DNA of 64,000 bases from the NCBI RefSeq assembly GCF_018130165.1, contig NZ_JAFCLZ010000028.1:43169-107168 (forward strand). The letters run 5' to 3'. The stretch comes from Bradyrhizobium sp. JYMT SZCCT0180 (lineage in GTDB: Bacteria > Pseudomonadota > Alphaproteobacteria > Rhizobiales > Xanthobacteraceae). The position numbers and the translations under genes are program-made. A model generated the notes under the pieces. The model ran no database searches. It was not told the DNA's origin and worked only from the letters and a program-made list of their open reading frames with translations. Shown here one piece after another: positions 22,978-31,422 of this stretch. Numbering within the stretch: the first letter of the stretch is position 1; each line of letters begins with the position of its first letter.

Positions 22978-24669
22978 ATGACTGAAATGCGTTCCGCTCA
23001 AACCCCCGGTTCTCCCACTGCAAATCCAGCCGACCTGATTTTCGAGAACGGGAAGGTCTACACGGTCGATGCACGACTGCCGTGGGCGGAAGCAGTCGCT
23101 GTCAGGCATGGAAAAATCGTGTTCGTCGGCTCTGCCAAGGGTGCAAGAGATTGGCAGGGGCCGCAAACCAGGATTGTCGATCTGAAGGGCCGCATGATGA
23201 TGCCCGGCCTCGGCGACGTCCACAATCACCATACGCGGGGCGGGCAGCTCGACTTGTTCGAACTCTCCTTCCAGGCAAGCATCTCCTTTGACGAAATCCT
23301 GGCGCGGGTGAAGGCGCGCGCATCCCAAACGCCTGCCGGCGAATGGATTTGCGGCGGCATCTGGAGCAGCGAACTGATCGCGCGGCTTGGGACCGTGGAG
23401 GCCAAGGCCGCGCTGGACGCGGTCAGCCTGGGCCATCCCGTCATGCTGCGCGACGATAGCCTTCACAACAGGTGGGTGAACAGCAAGGCGCTGGAACTGA
23501 TGGACGTCACCGCTGCAACGCCGGACCCGGAGCTCGGGCATATCGTTCGCGATCGATCGAGCGGCGCGCCGGTTGGGCTGCTTCTGGAAAAGGCTTCGGC
23601 GCTCGCCGAGCAGGCCGCCGTCAAGTCTGTGAACGATCCACTGCAGCGCGATATTGCCTCGACGCAGCGCGCTGTCGAGATTCTGAATTCGTACGGTGTC
23701 ACCGCTTACCAGGATGCCAACACCACCTTGCCCATGCTGCAGGCGCTGACCGGTCTGGACAGGCGCGGCGAACTCAACGCCTGGTGCGTCGGCTCGCTGC
23801 CGGTGTTCAATACCCTTACTGGCACCGAGCTGTTTGGTGAGGCACTCATTGCAAGGCGTGAGGAGTTCCGGACAACCCATGTCCGGCCCGACTTCATCAA
23901 GCTGTTCATGGACGGCGTGCCGATGACGCGAACCGCGGCCATGCTCGAGGCCTACAAGCCGGACGAAACCGGGCATGCCGTTGTCTCCCAGTCGTTTCTG
24001 CGGCTTCCGGACGTCGTGCACTGGATTGTCAGGGCCGAGACGATGGGCCTTGGCGTCAAGGTCCACTGCGCGGGCGATGCCGCGGTGCGCGATATCCTCG
24101 ATGCCGTGGAGATCGTGCGCCGGCTGCGCGGGCCCGACGGCCCCATGCACCACATCGCGCATGCGAGCTTTATCGATCCGGCCGACATTTCTCGCTTTAG
24201 GGAACTCAATGTCGTCGCGGATTTGTGCCCGGCGATCTGGTTTCCTTGCGCCATCACGGTCGCGAACCAGGCCGTGATCGGCGAGCGCGCCGAGCGCTAT
24301 TGGCCGAACCGCGACCTGCATGCGGCTGGTGCATTGATGGCCGGCGGCTCGGATTGGCCGGTCATCGGCCTGCCCGATCCCTGGTTCGGTCTCGAGGGAA
24401 TGGTGACGCGACGCAACCCCAGGGGAGGCTATCCGGGGGCGCTATGGGCCGAACAGGCCATCGATCTGCCGACCGCCATCGAGATTTACACGCGCAATCC
24501 CACCAAGGCGATGGGCCTTGGCCACCTCACCGGGACGATCGAGGTCGGCAAGTCGGCCGACCTGATCGTGCTGGAAAAGAACCTGTTTGAGGTCGGGCAT
24601 GATCGCCTTTCGCATACGAAAGTTCTCTCGACCTGGTTCGAGGGCAGGCTCGTGCATGGCGAAGCATAG
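22978..24669 (+). CDS. Amidohydrolase-superfamily metal-dependent hydrolase (YtcJ-like)
   Basis: This 563-residue protein has the split N/C-terminal beta-sandwich (LIFENGKVYTVDARLPWAEA at the start and EVGKSADLIVLEKN at the end) around a TIM-barrel. Metal-binding residues are seen in GLGDVHNHHTRGG (HxHH), in KVHCAGDAAVRD, and the late aspartate in GGSDWPVIG. It belongs to the amidohydrolase 3 group that hydrolyses amides, esters or ring compounds. It starts at ATG 22978; ATG 22987 is an alternative. It is cytoplasmic. It is divergent from an HxlR regulator and 80 bases before an ABC importer, which suggests use of an imported substrate. Confidence 0.88.
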   Translation: MTEMRSAQTPGSPTANPADLIFENGKVYTVDARLPWAEAVAVRHGKIVFVGSAKGARDWQGPQTRIVDLKGRMMMPGLGDVHNHHTRGGQLDLFELSFQASISFDEILARVKARASQTPAGEWICGGIWSSELIARLGTVEAKAALDAVSLGHPVMLRDDSLHNRWVNSKALELMDVTAATPDPELGHIVRDRSSGAPVGLLLEKASALAEQAAVKSVNDPLQRDIASTQRAVEILNSYGVTAYQDANTTLPMLQALTGLDRRGELNAWCVGSLPVFNTLTGTELFGEALIARREEFRTTHVRPDFIKLFMDGVPMTRTAAMLEAYKPDETGHAVVSQSFLRLPDVVHWIVRAETMGLGVKVHCAGDAAVRDILDAVEIVRRLRGPDGPMHHIAHASFIDPADISRFRELNVVADLCPAIWFPCAITVANQAVIGERAERYWPNRDLHAAGALMAGGSDWPVIGLPDPWFGLEGMVTRRNPRGGYPGALWAEQAIDLPTAIEIYTRNPTKAMGLGHLTGTIEVGKSADLIVLEKNLFEVGHDRLSHTKVLSTWFEGRLVHGEA

Positions 24670-24748
24670 CGGTGGCCACGTCATGACGCCGCGTTGAACT
24701 TGTCTTCGGTACCCGCTAAGGCATCCATCCGGATATTCTGGGGGAAGC

Positions 24749-25576
24749 ATGGCGGATATCGTAGAGCCCGTGGCGGTCGCACTCGACAATGCGACGGTAG
24801 CCTTTCGCGTGGCCGGGGACCGCGTCTATACGGCCGTGGAACGCGCCAGCCTTTCGGTGGCGCATGGCGAGTTCGTCGCCATCGTGGGCCCCACCGGATG
24901 CGGGAAATCGACGCTGCTCAACGTCGCCGCCGGCCTGTTGAAGCCGGCCGCAGGCGCGGTACGGATTTTCGACCAGCCGCTCAACGGACTCAACCGGGAC
25001 GCCGGCTACCTGTTTCAGGCTGACGCGCTGTTTCCCTGGAAGACCGCGATCGACAATGTCGCCATCGGCCTCGAGATCAAGGGCGCGCCGCGGGCGATGG
25101 CGCTGGAGCGCGCGCAGGGCTGGTTGACGTCGGTCGGGCTCGGCGCGTTCGGCACCCGTTATCCGCATATGCTGTCCGGCGGGCAGCGCAAGCGCGTCGG
25201 GCTCGCGCAGGTGCTGATCCGCGATCCCAAGATCCTGCTGATGGATGAGCCGTTCGGGCCGCTCGATGCCCAAACCCGCCAGATCATGGGCAATCTCTTG
25301 CTGGAACTATGGACCGCCGACCGCAAGGCGGTGCTGTTCGTGACCCACGATCTCGAAGAGGCGATCGCGCTGGCCGACCGCGTGGTGATCATGTCGGCGG
25401 GACCCGGCGCACGCATCATCGGCGACTGGAAGGTGGCCCTGCCGCGCCCGCGCGATATCTCCGAAGTGCGGATGGAGAAACAGTTCCACGAGCTGCACCG
25501 GGAAATCTGGAGCGTGCTGAAGGATGAAGTGATGAAGGGTTACGCGCAGTCTTCGCAAGCGGCAGAGGCCTCCTGA
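24749..25576 (+). CDS. Nitrate/sulfonate/taurine-type ABC importer ATPase
   Basis: This 275-residue ABC ATPase has Walker A GPTGCGKST, signature LSGGQRKRVGLAQVL and Walker B KILLMDEPFGPLD, with the downstream ITVTHDLEEA-type switch seen as VTHDLEEAIALADRV. It groups with SsuB/TauB/NrtD ATPases. The start ATG 24749 follows GGGGGAAGC. The gene ends by sharing one base with the permease start (TGATG). The cognate binding protein is probably the one encoded at 28526. Confidence 0.92.
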   Translation: MADIVEPVAVALDNATVAFRVAGDRVYTAVERASLSVAHGEFVAIVGPTGCGKSTLLNVAAGLLKPAAGAVRIFDQPLNGLNRDAGYLFQADALFPWKTAIDNVAIGLEIKGAPRAMALERAQGWLTSVGLGAFGTRYPHMLSGGQRKRVGLAQVLIRDPKILLMDEPFGPLDAQTRQIMGNLLLELWTADRKAVLFVTHDLEEAIALADRVVIMSAGPGARIIGDWKVALPRPRDISEVRMEKQFHELHREIWSVLKDEVMKGYAQSSQAAEAS

Positions 25577-26361
25577 TGTCCCGCCTGACGCTGCTGTTCT
25601 GGCAATTGATGGTCGCCGTGGTCGCGCTCTCGCTGTGGCAGTTCTTTGCCACCGTGCCGGTGTTCGGCCGCATGTTGCTGCCGCCGTTCTTCTTCTCTAC
25701 CCCGGTCGATGTCGCCAGCCAGATCTACAAATGGTTCGCGACCGGCGTGATCTGGAAGCATCTGATGATCACGCTGTGGGAGTCGGTCCTGGCTTTCGTG
25801 ATCGGTTCGGTCGGCGGCGTGCTGGTCGGCTTCTGGTTCGCGCGCCAGCCCCGCGTCGCCGCGGTGTTCGATCCCTATGTCAAGATGATGAACGCGTTGC
25901 CGCGCGTGGTGCTGGCGCCGATCTTCGCGCTGTGGCTCGGGCTCGGCATCTGGTCCAAGGTCGCGCTCGGCGTGACGCTGGTGTTCTTCATCGTGTTCTT
26001 CAACGTCTATCAGGGCGTCAAGGAGGTCAGCACCACCGTGCTCGATAACGGCCGCATGCTCGGCATGAGCGAACGGCAGTTGACGCGGCATGTGTACTGG
26101 CCCTCGGCGCTGTCGTGGATGTTTTCCTCGCTGCATACCGCGGTCGGTTTCGCCGTGGTCGGCGCCGTTGTCGGCGAATATCTGGGATCGGCGGCCGGCC
26201 TCGGCTACCTGATCCAGCAGGCCGAGGGGGTGTTCGACGTCGGCGCTGTCTTCGCCGGCATGTTCGTGCTGTCGGCCTTCGTGATCCTGATCGATTTCGG
26301 CGTGACGCTGGTCGAGCGGCGGCTCCTGGTATGGCGGCCGGCGCCGGTGGCGCGGGATTGA
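25576..26361 (+). CDS. Nitrate/sulfonate/taurine-type ABC importer permease
   Basis: This 261-residue permease has about six membrane segments and the EAA-type coupling loop (DNGRMLGMSERQLTRHVYWPSALSW read in two parts, MLGMSERQLTRHVYWPS). It matches SsuC/TauC-like inner-membrane subunits that pair with the ATPase upstream. The start overlaps the ATPase stop by one base. It forms the translocation path for a small anionic or organosulfur-like substrate; the actual substrate is unknown. Confidence 0.92.
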   Translation: MSRLTLLFWQLMVAVVALSLWQFFATVPVFGRMLLPPFFFSTPVDVASQIYKWFATGVIWKHLMITLWESVLAFVIGSVGGVLVGFWFARQPRVAAVFDPYVKMMNALPRVVLAPIFALWLGLGIWSKVALGVTLVFFIVFFNVYQGVKEVSTTVLDNGRMLGMSERQLTRHVYWPSALSWMFSSLHTAVGFAVVGAVVGEYLGSAAGLGYLIQQAEGVFDVGAVFAGMFVLSAFVILIDFGVTLVERRLLVWRPAPVARD

Positions 26362-26495
26362 TCGACGCCGTCGGAGGCCGCGGCCTGTTACAGTTGCCTG
26401 CTTAATTGTTACTCGCCTTCGGCGAGCGAACTGACGCATGATCAAGCCGGGCCGCCCCATGCGCGGCTTCGATCGGCGCGACCGCCCGAAAGCAA

Positions 26496-27740
26496 ATGAT
26501 CCCCGCACAGGAATCAAGCCAATCCGATGAGACGTCGCTGGGCTACGCCGGCTGGCGCGTCGTGCTCGCCTGTTTCCTCATGGCGCTGTTTCTGTTTGGT
26601 TTCGGCCTTTACGGTCATGGCGTCTACCTGGCCGAGCTGCAGCGTCTGAACGGCTGGCCGGCCGCGCTCATTTCGGGCGCGAGCACGGTGTCGCTCCTGC
26701 TTGCCAACATTTTTGCGACGTTTACCAACGAACTCGTGACCCGGCTGGGTCCGCGGCGGCTCGTCTTGCTCGGAATTGCCACGCTGGCGACGTCGACGAC
26801 GCTGCTCGCGTTCGCGGCCGCGCCGTGGCAGCTCTATGTCGCTTTCGCCCTGATGTCGCTTGGATGGATCGGGATGGGGACGATCGTGAGTGCGACCATC
26901 GTGAGCCTCTGGTTCGTCCGCCGCCGCGGTCTCGCCATCAGCCTCGCATTCACCGGCGCCAGCTTCAGCGGCGTCATCGTGACGCCCTCGCTGGTGTATC
27001 TGGTCGAACGGTTCGGCTTTGCGGCCGCGATGCTGACCGGAACAGCGGTCATGGTCGCCGTTCTCGTACCCGTCACGGTCGCCTGGATCGGCCCGCCATC
27101 GGCCGGAGGACCGGCTAATCCGCTGCATGCCGAAACGGCTTGCGCCCCGAGCGACATTTCGCGCGTGCAGCTCATCCGCCGTGTCGCGTTCTGGACCATC
27201 TCGATCCCGTTTGCACTGGCCCTCGTGGCCCAGATCGGTTTTATCGTGCACCAGATCGCCATGCTCGAGCCGAAGATCGGCCGCGCCAATGCGGGTCTGG
27301 CGGTTTCGGTAATGACATTCATGGCGATCGCCGGCCGCTTTGGCCTTGGCATGGTGGTCGACCGGTTCGATCCGCGGCGCGTCACCGCTATCTCGATCGT
27401 CAGTCAGGCGGCAGCACTCCTGAGCATCCTGCATTTCGATGCGATTCCGATCGTACTGGCCGCCTGCGCAGTATTCGGCTTTTCGGTCGGCAATCTCATC
27501 ACGCTGCCGCCGCTCATCATGCACCGCGAGTTCAGTGCGGCGAGCTTTGTCGTGGTCATGGGGCTGTCGAATGCTATCAGCGGAACCGTGGGCTCATTGG
27601 GGCCCGCCTTTCTCGGTTTCGCTCAGAGCTGGAGCGGCGGGTACGAGACGCCGATTGCGCTCTGCATCGCGCTACAGCTGATCGCGGCGGTGATCGTGCT
27701 CCAGCGCGGGTCGAGCAGATCGGTCGAGGCGCCGGGGTAG
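26496..27740 (+). CDS. MFS transporter
   Basis: This 414-residue major facilitator protein has 12 predicted membrane segments. Start ATG 26496. The first half contains VTRLGPRRLVLLGIATLA, the loop 2-3 motif of the family, and the second half contains GLGMVVDRFDPRRVTAISIV, its symmetric counterpart. It resembles monocarboxylate/oxalate-formate-type MFS porters. It lies inside the gap between an ABC importer and its likely binding protein, so it may move a related compound, or the breakdown product of the amidohydrolase. An intergenic repeat follows after 17 bases. Confidence 0.88.
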   Translation: MIPAQESSQSDETSLGYAGWRVVLACFLMALFLFGFGLYGHGVYLAELQRLNGWPAALISGASTVSLLLANIFATFTNELVTRLGPRRLVLLGIATLATSTTLLAFAAAPWQLYVAFALMSLGWIGMGTIVSATIVSLWFVRRRGLAISLAFTGASFSGVIVTPSLVYLVERFGFAAAMLTGTAVMVAVLVPVTVAWIGPPSAGGPANPLHAETACAPSDISRVQLIRRVAFWTISIPFALALVAQIGFIVHQIAMLEPKIGRANAGLAVSVMTFMAIAGRFGLGMVVDRFDPRRVTAISIVSQAAALLSILHFDAIPIVLAACAVFGFSVGNLITLPPLIMHREFSAASFVVVMGLSNAISGTVGSLGPAFLGFAQSWSGGYETPIALCIALQLIAAVIVLQRGSSRSVEAPG

Positions 27741-27757
27741 GGTTCCAATTTTCACGA

Positions 27758-27861
27758 CGTCATTCCGGGATGGTCCGAAGGACCAGGCCCGGAATCTCGA
27801 GATCCCCCGATGCGCAATTGCGCATCTGAGGTTCGATGCTCTGCATCGCCCCGGGATGACG
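27758..27861. repeat. Palindromic intergenic repeat (CGTCATTCCGGG...CCCCGGGATGACG)
   Basis: This element of about 104 bp opens CGTCATTCCGGGATGGTCCG and closes CCCCGGGATGACG; the ends are inverted. Inside are hairpins such as TGGTCCGAAGGACCA and GATGCGCAATTGCGCATC. It separates the convergent MFS and cupin genes and resembles common Bradyrhizobium intergenic repeats. Confidence 0.8.
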
Positions 27862-27868
27862 CTTCGCG

Positions 27869-28318
27869 TCAGTTCAGGATCTTCGTGTCATCCGGCGCCT
27901 GCGGCGGGGTCTTGATCGCGATCGCCTTGATGGTGCGGCCGACAGGCTTGGTGCCGCCATGCGGGGTGCCTTTGGGGATGACGACGAGGTCGCCCGGCTT
28001 CACCGTTACTTCCTTGTCGCCAAGCCAGATCGTTCCGGTGCCTTCGAGGATGAACTGAATCTCGTTGGCGTTGGCATGCAGATGCTTCGGCGGGCTGCCA
28101 TCCTGGATCGCGATGGTCACGCCATCCGCGGAGACCAGCATTTTGTTGCGCATGCCGCCGGCGTTGAGAGGAGACAGCTTGTCCCCTTCGAGATCGCCGG
28201 TCGAGATGACCTGTGCAGTGATGTTTTCGGCGGCAAGGGCAGGGCGCAGCAGATGCGTGACGCCGCAGCCGGCGGCAAAGGCGGTGGCGATCGACAGGGT
28301 GATGGCGATACGATTCAT
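27869..28318 (-). CDS. Secreted or anchored cupin-domain protein
   Basis: This 149-residue protein has an N-terminal signal/anchor (ITLSIATAFAAGCGVTHLLRP) and a single cupin barrel: motif 1 is KHLHANANEIQFILEGTG and motif 2 is PGDLVVIPKGTPHGG, with histidines and a glutamate positioned as metal ligands. The cysteine in AAGCG could allow lipoprotein processing, but the residues before it are not a clean lipobox. ATG 28318 follows GGGAGGATTATC. Function unknown; periplasmic cupins may bind sugars or small acids. It is divergent from the importer binding-protein gene. Confidence 0.8.
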   Translation of the reverse strand: MNRIAITLSIATAFAAGCGVTHLLRPALAAENITAQVISTGDLEGDKLSPLNAGGMRNKMLVSADGVTIAIQDGSPPKHLHANANEIQFILEGTGTIWLGDKEVTVKPGDLVVIPKGTPHGGTKPVGRTIKAIAIKTPPQAPDDTKILN

Positions 28319-28525
28319 GATAATCCTCCCAGGGAAACTTTTGCGGCGGAATGCTACGCCGCGAGGCCGCACTTCGCCAGCGCGACGAAAAACCACGCAT
28401 CCGCGATGGAATAAATCGCACCGAGCGGAACAGCGTTGCAATAATGGCCCTCGCATTGTCGGCAAAGTCGCCTTCTCAAGGCCTGTGCACTGCATTATCC
28501 TGTCGGCAACCCATCGGAGGAAACC

Positions 28526-29554
28526 ATGAAGAAAATTGTTGGCCGGCTGGCCGGGGCGCTGCTGGCGCTGGTTCTGACGTCAGGCTTTGCCGCAGCGCAA
28601 AGCAAGGTCACCATCGCGATCGGCGGCGGCTCCTGCCTGTGCTATCTGCCGACCGTGCTAGCCAGGCAACTCGGCGAATACGAAAAAGCCGGCCTTGCCG
28701 TCGAGCTGGTCGATCTCAAGGGCGGCTCGGATGCACTGAAGGCCGTGCTGGGCGGCAGCGCCGACGTGGTTTCCGGCTATTTCGACCATTGCGTCAATCT
28801 GGCGGCCAAGAAGCAGGAACTGGTGTCGTTCGTGGTCTATGACCGCTATCCGGGGCTGGTGCTTGTTGTGTCGCCCTCGCACAACAAGGAAATCAACTCG
28901 ATCAAGGATCTCGCCGGCAAGAAGGTCGGTGTCAGCGCGCCGGGCTCCTCGACCGACTTCTTCCTGAAATACCTGCTCAAGAAAAACGGCCTCGATCCGA
29001 CCAGCGCCTCGGTGATCGGCGTCGGCCTTGGCGCCACCGCTGTCGCGGCGATGCAGCAGGGTCAGATCGACGCGGCCGTGATGCTGGATCCATCGGTCAC
29101 GGTGCTGCAGGGCAGCTATCCCGACCTCAAGATCCTGAGCGACACCCGCACGCAAAAGGATACGCTCGCAGTATTCGGCGGCGAATATCCGGGCGGCTCG
29201 CTCTACACCACGGCGGCATGGATCAAATCCCACGAGAAGGAAGTGCAGGCTCTGACCACGGCGATCGTCAACACGCTGACCTGGATTCACACCCATTCGC
29301 CAGAAGAAATCATGGCGAAAATGCCGGAAGAGATCGTCGGCAAGAACAAGGAGCTGTATCTGGCGGCGCTGAAGAACACGATCCCGATGTATTCGTTGAA
29401 CGGCAAGATGGACCCGAAGGGCGCGGATGCGGTGCTGGCGGTGTTCAGCGAGAGCTCACCCGAGGTGGCAAAAGCCAACATCGACGTCACCAAGACCTAC
29501 ACCAACAAATATGTCGATCAGGTCAAGAAGACGACGGGGTCGAGCGCCAAATAA
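28526..29554 (+). CDS. NitT/TauT-type ABC substrate-binding protein
   Basis: This 342-residue periplasmic protein has a signal peptide (MKKIVGRLAGALLALVLTSG, cut before AQSKVT) and the NMT1/SsuA-like fold, with VTIAIGGGSCLCYLPTVLAR near the start and DLAGKKVGVSAPGSSTDFFL in the hinge region. It is the likely receptor of the ABC importer at 24749-26361. The vicinal cysteines in SCLCYLP at the expected ligand site are unusual for this family and may take part in binding or a disulfide. The gene stands alone downstream of a divergent cupin gene; start ATG 28526 after GGAGGAAACC. Confidence 0.9.
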   Translation: MKKIVGRLAGALLALVLTSGFAAAQSKVTIAIGGGSCLCYLPTVLARQLGEYEKAGLAVELVDLKGGSDALKAVLGGSADVVSGYFDHCVNLAAKKQELVSFVVYDRYPGLVLVVSPSHNKEINSIKDLAGKKVGVSAPGSSTDFFLKYLLKKNGLDPTSASVIGVGLGATAVAAMQQGQIDAAVMLDPSVTVLQGSYPDLKILSDTRTQKDTLAVFGGEYPGGSLYTTAAWIKSHEKEVQALTTAIVNTLTWIHTHSPEEIMAKMPEEIVGKNKELYLAALKNTIPMYSLNGKMDPKGADAVLAVFSESSPEVAKANIDVTKTYTNKYVDQVKKTTGSSAK

Positions 29555-29597
29555 GTCGTGAAATGGTGCGTGACGCAATGTCGGAAGTGATGCGGCG

Positions 29598-30308
29598 ATG
29601 AATGGCACGGCGCCACCGGTCATTCATCGCGTTAACTCGCTCGATCTGCCGGTCGAATCCTGGTCATGGCCGTTCGCCGCCGCGCGGCGGGCGGAGATCG
29701 ATGCGCATTTTGCAGAGGCGCAGCGCGACAATCCGCAATTGTGGAACGGGCGCGTGCTGCTCGGGCGCCATCCGGTGTTTGCCGGCGGTCACCTCACGGC
29801 CAGCTATTTCGAGACTGATTTCGCGAGCTTCTTGGCCTGGCGTGACTGGGGCTTTCCGGACCGGGGCGTGTTCAACGGTTTTGGGATGGGCGCGCTGCGC
29901 TGCGCCGACGGCGCGTTCGTGCTCGGCGAGATGGGCCAGCACACCTCCAACGCCGGACGAATCTATTTTCCGTCAGGCACGCCCGATCTCGACGACGTCA
30001 GGGATGGCGCGCTCGACATATCCGGCAGTGTGGCGCGCGAGCTCGAGGAGGAAACCGGTCTCGTGCCGGGGGAATACCGGAGCGATCCGGATTGGCACTG
30101 CGTCTACACCGGCCCGGCGCTGGCAATGATCCGGCTGTTGCACGTCGATATATCGGGCGAGGCATTGCGCAGCCGGATCGAGGCCAATCTCGCCTTGCAG
30201 CAATCGCCTGAATTGTCGGCCATTCATCTGGTGCGGGATATGCGCGATCTCAATGCGGCAATGCCGCGCTTCGTGACGGCGTTCATTGAGGCGCAGTTTA
30301 CGGCGTAA
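29598..30308 (+). CDS. NUDIX-hydrolase-domain protein
   Basis: This 236-residue protein has a NUDIX box at about residues 142-158, GSVARELEEETGLVPGE, which contains the metal-binding glutamates in RELEEETG. NUDIX enzymes hydrolyse nucleoside diphosphates linked to another group. The glycine of the box start lies a few residues earlier than in the strict consensus (GALDISGSVARE), so activity should not be assumed. The N-terminal 120 residues are unassigned. The ATG at 29598 lies 44 bases after the binding-protein stop; co-transcription is possible. It is cytoplasmic. Confidence 0.75.
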   Translation: MNGTAPPVIHRVNSLDLPVESWSWPFAAARRAEIDAHFAEAQRDNPQLWNGRVLLGRHPVFAGGHLTASYFETDFASFLAWRDWGFPDRGVFNGFGMGALRCADGAFVLGEMGQHTSNAGRIYFPSGTPDLDDVRDGALDISGSVARELEEETGLVPGEYRSDPDWHCVYTGPALAMIRLLHVDISGEALRSRIEANLALQQSPELSAIHLVRDMRDLNAAMPRFVTAFIEAQFTA

Positions 30309-30333
30309 GAGGACATGGGTCGAGCGTTTCATG

Positions 30334-31161
30334 CTACGACACATGGCGCTTTCGCTTTTTGCTGGCGCTCGCCTTCTTGACGATTGCTCTTTTCGTTGGC
30401 GTGCTTGCGACCGTGCCGGCCGATCGTCGCTCGGCGGCGGTTGCTGTCTTGCGGGTCGACAGTTTGAATTTGGTGTAGCCAAGCACCCGCTCCATCGCGA
30501 TCCGCGCCTTCTCGGCGTCGCCGCTCTCGATCGCGCGTGCGGCGGCGGCATGGTTGGGCAGATTGTCCCGGAACCAGCCGGCGCTGCCCACCGCGACGAT
30601 GAAAACCGTGCTCAGGATGGTGTCGATGGCGCCACGGAAGCCTTGCAGCACCGGGTTGTGCGTGGCGTCGAGGATCGCGAGATGAAACGCCTTGTCCGCG
30701 GCGATGGTGCTGGCCTGGTCCTGCGCGGTTTCCATCGCGGCCAAAGCCGCATTGATGCGCCAGCGGTCGTTCTTGGTGGCGCGCTCGGCGGCGAGCGCTG
30801 CGGCCGCCGGCTCGATGATCGAGCGGACTTCCTGGATTGCCAGCAGGAGATCGCGGCCCGGCTCGTCCTTGCCGACCAGCCAGCTCAAAACGTCGCGGTC
30901 GAGCAGGCTCCATTCACTGCGCGGCAGCACGTGGGTGCCATGCCGGGGGCGGACGCTGACCAGTCCTTTTGCGGCGAGCGTCTTGATGGCCTCCCGCACC
31001 ACGCCGCGTCCGACGCCGAAGCGGGTTTCGAGATCCGGCTCCGGTGGCAGGGCCGCACCGACCGGAATGCGGTCCTGCGCAATTTCGCGGCCGAGTGTCG
31101 TCAACACGTTGCGAATACGCCCCGGCTTGACACGCTTGTCGGCGATCCCCCGCTTGGCCAC
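30334..31161 (-). CDS. GntR-family (FadR subgroup) transcriptional regulator
   Basis: This 275-residue protein has a GntR winged helix (EIAQDRIPVGAALPPEPDLE followed by RFGVGRGVVREAIKTLAAKG) and an FCD ligand-binding domain (about residues 92-225; candidate metal histidines in DKAFHLAI, and in NLPNHAAA). The C-terminus is a lysine/arginine-rich tail (KRAIVKKASASKKRKRHVS) not typical of the family. It is divergent from the Liv operon, and the gap holds several palindromes, so it probably controls that operon. FadR-subgroup regulators answer to organic acids. Confidence 0.9.
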   Translation of the reverse strand: MAKRGIADKRVKPGRIRNVLTTLGREIAQDRIPVGAALPPEPDLETRFGVGRGVVREAIKTLAAKGLVSVRPRHGTHVLPRSEWSLLDRDVLSWLVGKDEPGRDLLLAIQEVRSIIEPAAAALAAERATKNDRWRINAALAAMETAQDQASTIAADKAFHLAILDATHNPVLQGFRGAIDTILSTVFIVAVGSAGWFRDNLPNHAAAARAIESGDAEKARIAMERVLGYTKFKLSTRKTATAAERRSAGTVASTPTKRAIVKKASASKKRKRHVS

Positions 31162-31194
31162 CTCCTTCTCCTTTTGATTTAGAGGATTTGCGAT

Positions 31195-31251
31195 TTGCTA
31201 GCATGGGTGATGTATGCTAGCAATCATCCGATGTTTAACATCCGATGATTG
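31195..31251. promoter_or_regulatory. Operator-like palindromes next to the GntR gene
   Basis: TTGCTAGCA (31195-31203) and TGCTAGCAA (31215-31223) are exact reverse complements, and each contains the self-palindrome TGCTAGCA, with centres 20 bases apart. Directly after, CAATCATCCGATGT (31221-31234) and ACATCCGATGATTG (31238-31251) form 13-of-14 inverted arms around TTA. The cluster starts 34 bases upstream of the GntR start and is the best operator candidate for it. Confidence 0.65.
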
Positions 31252-31333
31252 AGCCGTTGCGCGCATCGGTTGTGCTGCGACTGATATTTTTCGGATGCCG
31301 AGGTGCCGCGACAGTGTAACCTCGGTTATTGCC

Positions 31334-31365
31334 TTGACATCACGCGGCGCTACCCGTGTGATGTC
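31334..31365 (+). promoter_or_regulatory. Putative promoter of the Liv operon with overlapping inverted repeat
   Basis: TTGACA (31334-31339) is followed by a 17-base spacer and TGTGAT (31357-31362), a fair sigma-70-like pair. GACATCAC (31336-31343) and GTGATGTC (31358-31365) are exact inverted repeats that overlap both boxes, so a bound repressor could block it. It lies about 60 bases upstream of the first operon gene. Confidence 0.5.
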
Positions 31366-31422
31366 GAAAAAAGATTAGACAAAAACAAAAAGGTGCATCG
31401 CACCATATACAGGGAGGATTTG

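Noticed and set aside
26514..27524. 336-codon minus-strand frame opposite the MFS gene
   Set aside because: Shadow of the transporter; charged low-complexity translation.
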